DNA from: Prosthecobacter vanneervenii
GTDB lineage: Bacteria; Verrucomicrobiota; Verrucomicrobiia; Verrucomicrobiales; Verrucomicrobiaceae
Reading direction: 5' to 3'
Assembly (NCBI RefSeq): GCF_014203095.1
Contig: NZ_JACHIG010000002.1
Span: 1-53,595, forward strand
DNA: 53,595 bases
The first letter of the stretch is position 1; each line of letters starts with the position of its first letter. The position numbers and the translations under genes are program-made. Positions 24,405 through 32,513 of this stretch are shown in pieces. Under the pieces are notes generated by a model. The model was not told where the DNA came from and did not search any database. It saw only the letters and a list, made by a program, of their open reading frames with translations.

Positions 24405-25565
24405 TTAATTGTTTAAGGATTTGGGTCCAAGTAAATTCCAAAGCAAACTCGCTCTTCCATTAGCGAGGGAATGAAGTTGTTGGATAAATTCCTCATTCAC
24501 ATCTGGGCGGTATTTTTTTGCGCATGTTATCCAGTCTTCGCAACTTGGGGCCTCGAGTTTAGTAAACTGAGCCTGCCCCGCCCATGAGGCCGCCCGATTA
24601 TCTGGGACGCGCTGCCCAGCAACCACAACTCGCAACCAATCGGCACGTGGCGTGGCGACCAAAAGCAACTTCTCAACCCAGTCGGAAAACTCTCGAGCTT
24701 GCGAGTCATCATATGTGTCAACTATAAGCAAAGTTGGAGTCGCTCTTTTTTGAAGATAGACAAAAAGCCGTCGCAATCTATCTACTACTTTGCCGTTCCC
24801 CATCACCTCTTCCATTTCTCCGGCTCCAATTAGATGTTGTGCAAAGCTGCTCAGCTCTTCATCCAACCCCGTTCCTCCTTTTAAATCTAGTCTTCCACAA
24901 GCTAGCCATGAGCATGCCAAGCCTAGGCCTAGCATATGTTGGGTCATGCTGGTTTTGCCAAGCTCGCTACCGCCACGAACCAGCAGTACTCGATGCTTTG
25001 CGGAACGCGTTAGCAAGTCCGCAAACGCGTCGCGAACATGCAGTGCGTCTGCAAAAGGCCACGTGATATCAGGAGTGTTTTCCAACCAATATTGATTATT
25101 AGGATGAGGTGTCACTTTGGGGCACCCCAGCCATTCAAGCAAATGGTCTACTTCATCGGGCTTCTGGGCGTTGTATCGATGGTAACCTTCAATCTCATTG
25201 GGTATTGTGATAGATCCAGACGTTTCGATAACAACAATCCGAAATTTATTAGTGACCCAACCCACATTGTAGAGCTGTTGGAATATTAAATGTGCTTCAC
25301 AAGCCGCGCCGAGTCCAACTCCGTCAACCTCTTTCCCTTCAAAACAACGGAACCATCCTGAGGACGCAATAATAAGAACCTGGTCGGCATCTTTAACCTG
25401 CTGTGCACACCATTTTGGCCAACCCATATCTGGCCCTCCTCTATTTGAACAGAAATAGAGCTGATCAACGACCACATTGACGCCTGCGTCTCGCAAATAG
25501 ACGGCAAATTCAAGAACGCACTTTTTGTGTTCCTCGTTTTCGTGTCGGTAGGTTAAAAATACCAT
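24405..25565 (-). CDS. SEFIR-domain STAND NTPase
   Basis: A 386-residue protein. Residues 1-130 form a SEFIR (TIR-like) domain: it starts MVFLTYRHENEEHKKCV and contains LRDAGVNVVVDQ, a WPKWC segment, ADQVLIIASSGWFR and, further on, ACEAHLIFQQLY. Residues about 180-386 form a P-loop NTPase, with VLLVRGGSELGKTS (Walker A) and TLLIVDTYDDS (Walker B) followed by a lid region resembling NB-ARC/NACHT. It ends just after the NTPase core; the winged helix and TPRs are in the next gene. SEFIR domains are known from eukaryotic IL-17 signalling and from bacterial STAND proteins with proposed antiphage roles. I chose the ATG at 25565 because SEFIR folds start at once; an ATG at 25607 adds 14 residues. 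Confidence 0.85.
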   Translation of the reverse strand: MVFLTYRHENEEHKKCVLEFAVYLRDAGVNVVVDQLYFCSNRGGPDMGWPKWCAQQVKDADQVLIIASSGWFRCFEGKEVDGVGLGAACEAHLIFQQLYNVGWVTNKFRIVVIETSGSITIPNEIEGYHRYNAQKPDEVDHLLEWLGCPKVTPHPNNQYWLENTPDITWPFADALHVRDAFADLLTRSAKHRVLLVRGGSELGKTSMTQHMLGLGLACSWLACGRLDLKGGTGLDEELSSFAQHLIGAGEMEEVMGNGKVVDRLRRLFVYLQKRATPTLLIVDTYDDSQAREFSDWVEKLLLVATPRADWLRVVVAGQRVPDNRAASWAGQAQFTKLEAPSCEDWITCAKKYRPDVNEEFIQQLHSLANGRASLLWNLLGPKSLNN

Positions 25566-25700
25566 CGTTATTAAAAATAATTCCAGTGCAATATGCGAAT
25601 CAATCAAAATTCTTAATTGTAGCCCAATATTTCGTCAAGATTTCTGCGAATAATGATAGAATTTGAGGACCGAATGTAGTTTTGGTAAATAGCTGAAGCC

Positions 25701-26711
25701 TCACACCCGGATCACGATCTTGCCAAAATGCCTGCCGCTTTCGATGTGCTGGAAGGCGGCAGGCGCATCGGCAAACTCAAACACGGAGTCGATCACCGGC
25801 TTCAGCTTCACGCGCTCCATCTCCGCCAGCATCTCGGCAAACATCTCGCGGGAGCCCACGTAGATGCCGTCCAGGCGGATGCCCTTGCGCAGGATCTGCA
25901 CGGTCTGGATCTCGCCGCTGGTGCCTGTGAGCACGCCGATCAGCGCGATGTGCCCGCCGAAGCGCGTGGCCTTGAGCGAGCGGTTTAGCGTCTCAGGCCC
26001 GCCGATCTCGATCACCTTGTCCACTCCCAGCCCGCCGGTTTGTGCCAGCGCCCAATTGTCCCAGTCCGGATCGGTCTTGTAGTTGTGCACGGCATCAGCC
26101 CCCATCTCCAGCAGGCGCTGACCCTTCTCATCACTGCTAGTGGTGGCCAGCAGGCGGGCACCGGCCAGCTTGGCAAACTGCAGCGCAAAGATGGAGACGC
26201 CGCCCGTGCCCTGAATGAACACCGTCTCTCCCGCCTTCAGGCCGCCACGGCAGTGCAGCGCGTCCCAGGCAGTCACGGCCGCACAGGGCAGCGTGGCCGC
26301 CTCCTCGACGGAAAGGTAGTCTGGAATGCGCAGCAGGCTTTTCTCAGAGATCACCGCCAGCTCTCGCAGCAGGCCATCCACCGCGCCACCCATTGCCTGA
26401 GAGGCATGCACTTGGCTAAAACCGCCCTCCAGCCAGGTGGGCATAAAGGGGCACACCACCCGGTCTCCAGGCTGAAAGGCCGTCACGCCGGCCCCCACCG
26501 CCACCACCTCCCCTGCACCGTCAGAGCACGGCACGCGCGGGATCGGCCCCGTGACGCCTCGGATGCCCATCACATTCATGTAGTCGCGGTAGTTCAGGCA
26601 GGTGGCCCTCACACGCACCAGCACCTCGCCGGGTCCTGGGGTGGGGTCTGGCAGGGTCACTGCCTGCAAGGAGCTCAGGCCTTCGGTGCCGGTGATTTGG
26701 TAGGCTTTCAT
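25701..26711 (-). CDS. zinc-independent MDR oxidoreductase (quinone oxidoreductase-like)
   Basis: A 336-residue medium-chain dehydrogenase/reductase. The GroES-like N-terminal half (about 1-125) has ATCLNYRDYMNVMG and VPCSDGAGEVVAVG; the structural four-Cys zinc lobe is absent. The Rossmann half has the nucleotide-binding loop as VFIQGTGGVSIFALQFAKLAGA. The protein ends HFGKIVIRV, the usual C-terminus of the family. It probably uses NADPH to reduce an enone, quinone or aldehyde; substrate unknown. It borders the AT-rich SEFIR island on the right, with only about 135 bp between, and is itself in GC-rich host-like DNA. Confidence 0.88.
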   Translation of the reverse strand: MKAYQITGTEGLSSLQAVTLPDPTPGPGEVLVRVRATCLNYRDYMNVMGIRGVTGPIPRVPCSDGAGEVVAVGAGVTAFQPGDRVVCPFMPTWLEGGFSQVHASQAMGGAVDGLLRELAVISEKSLLRIPDYLSVEEAATLPCAAVTAWDALHCRGGLKAGETVFIQGTGGVSIFALQFAKLAGARLLATTSSDEKGQRLLEMGADAVHNYKTDPDWDNWALAQTGGLGVDKVIEIGGPETLNRSLKATRFGGHIALIGVLTGTSGEIQTVQILRKGIRLDGIYVGSREMFAEMLAEMERVKLKPVIDSVFEFADAPAAFQHIESGRHFGKIVIRV

Positions 26712-27508
26712 GGTGTTGGAAATACCCGGACGCTACCGGGACAACTTGCCCTCACAAGGAGGAACTGCAGCCCGCCTTCCCGGGTGCAGCCCAGTCTGTC
26801 CTTGGAGAGGAAAAAGAGTTCTCAACAAGCGCTGTGAACAAACTGCCAGCAACTCACCCCCGAAATCTCACCCAGGCGGAAAGGCGAATCCAAATTGTCA
26901 AAAATGAAATGATTTAAATCGCAAAGAAAAAGCTTGTACCTGCTTCTGAGACGCAGTCTCCCCGCAAATGGGGTCTGTATCGGGCCCGACACAGACCCTA
27001 TCGGCTCACAGCTCGCCTTTTTTGCACCTGCCCTGAAAAGCTTACACCCGCGATTAACGCGTAACCAAGTCCTCAAGGACCCATTTAAATAATTGAATTC
27101 CAACAACTTAAAAAGTTGTTAACCATGGCAATCCTCCTTTGCCTACTGCTTGCCGCCTACCTAGGCTTATGGCTCAGAGTGTGTCGAGAATGTTTCAATC
27201 GAATGAATTCGAATTAAGTTCCTCGGTTCAACCACAAAGGTTCCACACATCAAATCTCCTCACATTAATGCCACCATGCACTAGGGATGATTTTCTATCC
27301 TCTGATCGATTGAGACACAGCTTTGAGAACGGCACAGGCATTGTGAACAACCTGTCAAAAAGTGCGTTTTACGCAGGTAGCCAGTGCGAACAAGCCTCCC
27401 TTCCCCAGGAGAAGCAATCCCCACACTCTTCCTCAGGGATGCGTCGCAGCGCTTTCCAGCCAAAACACGGCTTTATTCACAGCCCCGAGGGCTCCAGCAC
27501 CCGGCACC
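26712..27508. other. gene-less interval with stacked dyads
   Basis: About 800 bp without a convincing gene. The right half has an open plus frame (27139-27636) that runs into the LOG-family gene antisense and looks like a shadow. Contents are a cluster of hairpins at 26948-26998 (separate entry), a hairpin AACAACTT-AAA-AAGTTGTT at about 27105-27120, and right after it a possible 30-codon frame (27125-27217) encoding a hydrophobic peptide. Base composition from 26860 to 27360 is more AT-rich than the neighbours. Confidence 0.55.
26948..26998. promoter_or_regulatory. three adjacent stem-loops incl. 28-bp dyad
   Basis: Three dyads follow each other: GAGAC-GCA-GTCTC (26948-26960), CCCC-GCAAAT-GGGG (26960-26973) and a 28-bp palindrome (26971-26998) with arms GGGTCTGT and ACAGACCC around TCGGGCCCGA and a single mismatched pair. 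The second and third share GGG at 26971-26973, so they exclude one another as RNA. They lie about 240 bp upstream of the MDR oxidoreductase start on the minus strand. This could be an operator or an RNA switch; no known riboswitch is recognised. Confidence 0.4.
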
Positions 27509-28108
27509 TCACCGTGCCTCGGCGGCCAGTTTTTCGATCCATTTGCCCAGCTCCGGCGGGCGAAAGGCCTCCATGCGGTCCAGGAGGATGGCAGGGTCCC
27601 TCTCCACCAGCACGCACGCAGCGTGCTCGGGCTTGAGAAAGCCACTGCGGCTCATATGGGAAATGAAATCCACCAGCCCGTCAAAGAACCCGCCCACGTT
27701 CAGCAGGCCCACGGGCTTGTCATGAAAGGAAAGCTGCAGCCAGGTCAGCGTCTCAAACAGCTCGTCCAGCGTCCCAAAGCCTCCCGGCAGGGCGATGAAG
27801 CCATCGCTCAGGTCCACCATCATCTGCTTGCGCTCGTGCATGCTGCGCACCACGTGCAGCTGCGTCACGCCGCCGTGGCCCAGTTCTTTTTCCATGAGCG
27901 ACTGCGGGATCACCCCGATGACCTCTCCCTTTTCCGAGAGCGCTCCGTCCGCCACCGCCCCCATCAGCCCCACATTTCCTCCACCGTACACCAGCCCACG
28001 GCCGCTTCGCGCCAGAAAAGCGCCCGCCTCATGCGCGGCGGCGCGATGCGCAGCATCGCTGCCGGAAGAGGAGCCACAATAAACACAGATTCGGCGCAGG
28101 CGGGACAT
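27509..28108 (-). CDS. LOG-family protein (TIGR00730 Rossmann-fold)
   Basis: A 199-residue protein of the LOG (lysine decarboxylase-like) family, whose members hydrolyse nucleoside 5'-monophosphates such as cytokinin ribotides to base plus ribose phosphate. The start RRICVYCGSSSG, the YGGGNVGLMGAVADGAL loop, the conserved HERKQMM and the signature PGGFGTLDE are all present. ATGs at 28108, 28117 and 28120 are possible; 28108 gives the usual N-terminus. Divergent from the Tat amidohydrolase 92 bp away. The physiological substrate is not evident. Confidence 0.92.
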   Translation of the reverse strand: MSRLRRICVYCGSSSGSDAAHRAAAHEAGAFLARSGRGLVYGGGNVGLMGAVADGALSEKGEVIGVIPQSLMEKELGHGGVTQLHVVRSMHERKQMMVDLSDGFIALPGGFGTLDELFETLTWLQLSFHDKPVGLLNVGGFFDGLVDFISHMSRSGFLKPEHAACVLVERDPAILLDRMEAFRPPELGKWIEKLAAEAR

Positions 28109-28200
28109 GCCCTGCATCATGAATGCATTCCGGCAGTGTGCAAAGTCTTGCGCAGCGGCGTACTCTTTCCGTATTTTGCACATCACTGCCGCATCCTGTC

Positions 28201-29127
28201 ATGAACACCACACGCCGCTCCTTTCTCGCCACCTCTGCAGCTCTCACTGGCTGCCAGCTTCTTCCAGGACATCGCGGAGGGGATTGGATCGACGCTCACG
28301 TCCATGTGTGGACGCCGGACGTCCAGAAGTACCCGCTGGCACGTGGTTTTGCCGTCAGCGACATGCAACCGCCCTCCTTCACGCCGGAGCAGCTCTTTGC
28401 CCACTGCAGGCCAGAGGGCGTGCGCCGCATCGTGCTCATCCAGATGAGCTACTACCAGACAGACAACTCCTACATGCTGGACATGATGCGCACCCACCCG
28501 GGCGTCTTCAGCGGCGTGGCCATCGTGGATGAAAAGGCGGAAGGCGTGGCCGAGACCATGCGCAGCCTGGTGCGCCAGGGCGTGCGCGGCTTCCGCATCC
28601 ATGCCGGCAGCTCCAGGAACCTCTCCGACTGGCTCGGCTCTCCCGGCATGGCCACCCTGTGGAAGACCGCCGCCGAACTGAAGGTGAACGTCTGCCCGCT
28701 CATCAATCCTGACACCCTGCCGCTCATTGACAAAATGTGCGAGTGGTATCCCGACACCAGCGTGGTGGTGGACCACTTTGCCCGCTTGGGCATGGCCGGA
28801 CCACCCAAGGCCGAAGACCTGCGCAACCTCCTTCGTCTGGCACGCCATGCCAAGACTCACGTCAAGGCCTCCGCCTTCTATGCCCTGGGCTCCAAAAAGC
28901 CCCCCTATCTCGATCTAGCCCCGCTCGTCCGCCAGGTGCGCGATGCCTTCGGCCCTCAGCGCGTCATGTGGGCCAGCGACTGCCCCTTCCAGGTGGACCA
29001 CGGCCACAACTACCACAACTCCATCGCTCTTATCCGCGATCGCCTCGACTTCCTCTCCGAGCAGGACAAGACCTGGATGCTCCGCGGCACGGCCGAAAAG
29101 GTGTTCTTCTCCGCAGCAGCGGTGTGA
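28201..29127 (+). CDS. Tat-exported amidohydrolase-2 family lipoprotein
   Basis: A 308-residue protein. The N-terminus MNTTRRSFLATSAALTGC combines a twin-arginine motif with a Cys lipobox, so it is probably folded in the cytoplasm, exported by Tat and lipidated. The TIM-barrel metal hydrolase begins at once (WIDAHVHVWTPD, the D-x-H-x-H-x-W start of amidohydrolase-2 proteins). Further marks are GFRIHAG, the VVVDHFARLG His site and the C-terminal ASDCPFQVDH, whose Asp is a probable metal or acid/base residue. Related proteins are lactonases or gamma-resorcylate-type decarboxylases; the substrate here is unknown. A promoter region is shared with the LOG gene. Confidence 0.88.
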   Translation: MNTTRRSFLATSAALTGCQLLPGHRGGDWIDAHVHVWTPDVQKYPLARGFAVSDMQPPSFTPEQLFAHCRPEGVRRIVLIQMSYYQTDNSYMLDMMRTHPGVFSGVAIVDEKAEGVAETMRSLVRQGVRGFRIHAGSSRNLSDWLGSPGMATLWKTAAELKVNVCPLINPDTLPLIDKMCEWYPDTSVVVDHFARLGMAGPPKAEDLRNLLRLARHAKTHVKASAFYALGSKKPPYLDLAPLVRQVRDAFGPQRVMWASDCPFQVDHGHNYHNSIALIRDRLDFLSEQDKTWMLRGTAEKVFFSAAAV

Positions 29128-29157
29128 GCCCTTTCAATCCTTCTCTTCATCCTCCTC

Positions 29158-29545
29158 TTATACCACTGGCAGTTGAAAACGAGTCTGAACAGGATCACAG
29201 ACTCAGAGTCTTCCTCGGATAAAAAGCGGAATGGCTGGTCCGCTATCTTGGATCGTGGGATGGGTGTGGCGATAGCCCGTAAGTACATGAGCGTGCCGCA
29301 GGTTCTGGGGCGTGAAAGCACAGCGTCCCATTTGGAGTGTGGTCGCGCAGTGAGGAACGAACGAAGCTACCGCTTTCCGCAGGCCGGACGGCTGGCTGAG
29401 GCCGAAGAACCTTCACGACCCCGCGAAAGCGGTAGCTCCGATGCAGGCCTGCGCCTTGCATCTGCGCGACCGCACTCCAAATCCAGATGCACGCCATGCC
29501 TGCGGCGACAGAATTGCAGACCCGTTTTCAAGGACTCGTGGTATT
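29158..29545. repeat. dispersed inverted-repeat element, family A copy 2
   Basis: Termini TTATACCAC...GTTGAAAACGAGTCTG (left) and the inverted CAGACCCGTTTTCAA...GTGGTATT (right) define an element of about 388 bp. It shares the family A ends but not the interior of the copy at 15058. Its interior carries a complete family B palindrome (29329-29483), so one repeat has landed in the other or the interiors have been exchanged. No coding potential. Confidence 0.75.
29329..29483. repeat. dispersed palindromic element, family B copy 1
   Basis: Long imperfect arms: left CATTTGGAGTGTGGTCGCGC then GAAGCTACCGCTTTC, right its inverted counterpart (GAAAGCGGTAGCTC then GCGCGACCGCACTCCAAAT). The transcript of either strand could fold into one long hairpin. 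The same arms, including GAGGAACGA and GCTACCGCTTTC, recur at 48010-48203. REP/BIME-like; such elements often mark gene ends. Confidence 0.8.
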
Positions 29546-29621
29546 GCTCTTCATCCGTTGGATTGGAGCCGGGGTTTCACGCCACCCTCTTTCAGGGAGT
29601 AGGAGGAAGATTCCACCTCAA

Positions 29622-29655
29622 CAAAAAGCCCCGTCAGAATCACTGACGAGGCTTA
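29622..29655 (-). terminator. rho-independent terminator of the HTH-receiver gene
   Basis: On the minus strand the stem AAGCCTCGTCAG / CTGACGGGGCTT with a short loop is followed immediately by TTTTTG. It lies about 38 bp after the stop codon of the regulator gene. Classic hairpin plus U-run. Confidence 0.85.
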
Positions 29656-29692
29656 AATTTCGGGAGAGCGCTAGTGGTTGCTCAGATGAGAA

Positions 29693-30259
29693 TCACACCG
29701 CAGCTTCGGCGCCTTTGTGGCCCAGCTGCTTCACGGCGAGGTTCAGCTGATCGTACTCGATCGGCTTCTTGATCACCGTCACAGGGCCGTGGCCGAGGAT
29801 GCGGCTGAGGATCTCACTGTCTGGGTAGCCGGTGATCACCACGATGGGCAGATCGGGATACAGAGCCTTAAGCTGGGAATACACTTCGTCTCCGGGCACA
29901 TCAGGCAGCTTCAGGTCCAGGAAGACGAAGTCAAACTTCTGCTTCTTGGCCATGGCGATGGCTTCCGCACCGGTGCCCACCACGAGGCGGCCAAAGCCTG
30001 CCTTCTTGAGGAACTGCTTGAAGAGCGCCTGCAGCGCAGGGTCATCGTCCACCACCATCACGGTGGGCTGGCCGGCCTCGTCTTCCTTGCGCAGCACGTC
30101 ACGGTCCAGAAGGCTGCGCTTGATGCGCCAGCGACCGCCAATCTGCACAGCAGGCAGCTGCCCGCGCTGGACGAGGTAATAGACAGTCGGAAGAGGGATG
30201 CGGAGATACTCCGCAGTCTCTTTCACAGTCATGAGTTCAGGTGTTGCAAGGTCGGCCAT
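29693..30259 (-). CDS. excisionase-type HTH fused to a response-regulator receiver
   Basis: A 188-residue regulator. Residues about 8-55 form a MerR/excisionase-type winged helix (LMTVKETAEYLRIPLPTVYYLVQ, then GGRWRIKRSLLD). Residues about 65-185 form a CheY-like receiver: acidic pair VDDDP, phospho-acceptor Asp in FVFLDLKLPD, a Thr in VVITGYPDS and Lys in VIKKPIEY. The DNA-binding domain stands N-terminal to the receiver, the reverse of OmpR or NarL regulators. No histidine kinase is adjacent, so the partner is unknown. The gene is monocistronic, with a strong terminator after it and a long AT-rich upstream region. Whether the HTH binds DNA as a recombination directionality factor or a transcription factor cannot be told. 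Confidence 0.88.
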   Translation of the reverse strand: MADLATPELMTVKETAEYLRIPLPTVYYLVQRGQLPAVQIGGRWRIKRSLLDRDVLRKEDEAGQPTVMVVDDDPALQALFKQFLKKAGFGRLVVGTGAEAIAMAKKQKFDFVFLDLKLPDVPGDEVYSQLKALYPDLPIVVITGYPDSEILSRILGHGPVTVIKKPIEYDQLNLAVKQLGHKGAEAAV

Positions 30260-30798
30260 AAATTTAGAGAAGTGAGTGGATGCCTAAATCATCTTTAGAA
30301 ATCGAATGTGAGAACGGGTTTTTGAGGTTGTTCACAAATTCAATCCGTAATTTTTATTATTACAAGGTAATTGTCAGCGTTCAGGGAAAGGTTTGGTTCG
30401 AGATAATTGGTAGATTTGCGAATTATTGCCACAATTGCAAACCAAAAGTGTGCACTGAGCAAAAAACTTCGGAAAACCTGAAGAATTTCATACAATTGAC
30501 ATTAAGTTAGACTGAAAATAATCAGTCAAAGTTAATAAAACGAGTCGATATAGCATAATCCAATTTCACAATGGTTATGGATTATCCCGTTTTTTCGAAA
30601 TCGCAAAAGCCCCACTCTTGAAAATGCGAGTATGGCCAGATCTCTGTCTAAACCTCTCTCTAAATCGCACGATCCACCCCCAATCTAACAGACTAAATGC
30701 GAAAGCCTCCTGCATTTGAGATTCAGGCGCAATCACAGCACTCCCTCCACAGCTATGAATTTGCCAAGCTGCTGCGCATGGCCTAGATCAACCCTCCC
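30260..30798. other. AT-rich intergenic region
   Basis: About 540 bp between the divergent regulator and purB, far more AT-rich than the neighbouring genes. A 76-codon open frame (30280-30510, plus) has no recognisable features and is probably chance. A promoter-like segment with a dyad is listed separately. No RNA gene is seen. Confidence 0.5.
30496..30527 (+). promoter_or_regulatory. sigma70-like promoter with overlapping dyad
   Basis: TTGACA at 30496-30501, a 17-bp spacer and TAATCA at 30519-30524 form a plausible housekeeping promoter reading toward purB (start 270 bp downstream). The -10 element lies inside a perfect inverted repeat GACTGA-AAATAA-TCAGTC (30510-30527), a possible operator. 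In AT-rich DNA such matches can arise by chance. Confidence 0.35.
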
Positions 30799-32226
30799 AT
30801 GTCTGATTCCATCCCTAATGTACTCGCTGAACGTTACGCCACCTCCGCCATGCGCGCCCTATGGTCGCCTGAAGGCAAGGTCAGGCTGGAGCGTGACTAC
30901 TGGATTGCCGTTCTCAAAGGTCAGCGCGACCTCGGTATTACCGTACCAGATGGCGTCATCAAGGCTTATGAGAAGGTCAAAGATCAGGTGAACGTGGCCT
31001 CCATCATGGAGCGTGAGCGCGTCACACGTCACGACGTAAAGGCACGTATTGAGGAATTTTGCGACCTCGCCGGGCACGAGCACCTGCATAAAGGCATGAC
31101 CAGCCGCGATCTCACGGAGAATGTGGAGCAGCTTCAGGTCTTCCGTGCTCTATTAGAGGTACGTTCCAAATGTGTGGCCGTGCTGGCCGGAATCTCCCGC
31201 CGCGCTGCGCAGACGCGCGACATCCCCCTCACCGCCCGCACTCACAACGTGGCCGCGCAGGTCACCACGCTGGGCAAGCGCCTGGCCATGTTTGGCGAGG
31301 AACTGCTCGTAGCCTTTGGCGATCTGCAGCATCTCATCGCCAGCTATCCGGCCCGTGGGCTCAAGGGGGCCGTGGGCACCCGCCTGGACCAGATCACTCT
31401 CTTTAATGGAGACGCCAAAAAAGCCTCCGAACTGGAGCACCGTATCCTCCAGCACCTGGGTATGCCTGCCGCCTTCAATGCAGTTGGCCAGGTGTATCCC
31501 CGCAGTCTCGATCTCCAGGTGGTGGCCTCCTTGTGCCAGCTCGCCAGCGGTCCATCCAGCTTTGCACGCACGCTGCGCCTCATGGCGGGACAGGAACTCG
31601 CCAGCGAAGGCTTTGCCAAAGGACAGGTGGGCTCCTCCGCCATGCCGCACAAGATGAACAGCCGCTCCTGCGAACGCATCAATGGCCTCCACGTCATCCT
31701 CAAAGGCTACCTTGCCATGGCCGCCGGTCTGGCCGGGGACCAGTGGAATGAAGGAGATGTCTCCTGCTCCGTGGTGCGCCGCGTCATGCTGCCAGACGCT
31801 TTCCTCGCCATGGATGGCCTGCTGGAGACGCTGCTGACCGTGCTCAATCAGATGGAAGTCTTTGAAGCCGTCGTGGAGCAGGAACTCATGCGCTACCTTC
31901 CCTTCCTCCTGACCACCACCGTGATGATGGAAGCCGTCAAGGCCGGTGCCGGACGCGAAACCGCACATGAGGTGATCAAAGAACACGCCGTGCAAGTCGC
32001 CAAAGACCTCCGCACCGGCACCGTACGCGAAAACGACCTTCTCTCCCGCCTGGTGCTGGACGAGCGTCTCACCCTCACCACCGAAGACATGCAGCGCCTC
32101 GTGGAAGCTGGCAAAGCCAATGCCGGAGACGCCCCCCAGCAGGTGGACGCCTTCTGCGCCAGCGTGGCCGCCATCGCCAAGGAGTATCCGCAGGCTGCTA
32201 AATATGAGCCAGGCGTGATCCTTTGA
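30799..32226 (+). CDS. purB: adenylosuccinate lyase
   Basis: A 475-residue enzyme of de novo purine synthesis that releases fumarate from SAICAR and from adenylosuccinate. The fumarase/aspartase-superfamily signature is present as VGSSAMPHKMNSRSCERI, whose flexible loop holds the catalytic Ser. Earlier family marks are YVLAERYATSAM-like N-terminal sequence, the segment GMTSRDLTENVEQ and the catalytic-His region DIPLTARTHNVAAQVTTLGKR. Length (about 430-480) fits the family. It stands alone, without other pur genes nearby. Confidence 0.93.
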   Translation: MSDSIPNVLAERYATSAMRALWSPEGKVRLERDYWIAVLKGQRDLGITVPDGVIKAYEKVKDQVNVASIMERERVTRHDVKARIEEFCDLAGHEHLHKGMTSRDLTENVEQLQVFRALLEVRSKCVAVLAGISRRAAQTRDIPLTARTHNVAAQVTTLGKRLAMFGEELLVAFGDLQHLIASYPARGLKGAVGTRLDQITLFNGDAKKASELEHRILQHLGMPAAFNAVGQVYPRSLDLQVVASLCQLASGPSSFARTLRLMAGQELASEGFAKGQVGSSAMPHKMNSRSCERINGLHVILKGYLAMAAGLAGDQWNEGDVSCSVVRRVMLPDAFLAMDGLLETLLTVLNQMEVFEAVVEQELMRYLPFLLTTTVMMEAVKAGAGRETAHEVIKEHAVQVAKDLRTGTVRENDLLSRLVLDERLTLTTEDMQRLVEAGKANAGDAPQQVDAFCASVAAIAKEYPQAAKYEPGVIL

Positions 32227-32513
32227 GTCAACGAATGGGATCGTAAGTGATGCAAGGTTGCAGTTCATGGGAATGAGCTGCAGCCATGTACAGATGCTGA
32301 ATCACAGACTCAGCTCCCTCTGCGTATATGCGCATTGTTCATCATCGAAACACACGCTTTGCCCAGCCCGCTTCGCTCGAACTGATCCGCAGCTTCACGG
32401 GCCTTCGACTCACGTCCGCGTGAGTTCGGTCCGATTCCCTTCCGACACCTCATTCGTCGGAGATGAATCTTGCCGCAGCAGCAGCTGTGAATAAGATAGG
32501 TAAACAATCAAGG

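Noticed and set aside
22755..25700. Direct repeats bordering the SEFIR island
   Set aside because: I compared the sequence at both edges and found only weak A/T-rich similarity, not a convincing target-site duplication; no integrase or tRNA is adjacent.
27139..27636. Plus-strand 165-codon frame in the gene-less interval
   Set aside because: It extends antisense into the LOG-family gene, has no recognisable features and its codon use is not gene-like.
30280..30510. 76-codon frame in the AT-rich purB leader
   Set aside because: No conserved features and no ribosome binding site; short frames are expected by chance, although a small protein cannot be excluded.
32405..32428. Hairpin ACTCACG...CGTGAGT after purB as terminator
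   Set aside because: Good arms but no T-run on either strand; it may merely be structure in the leader of the next gene.
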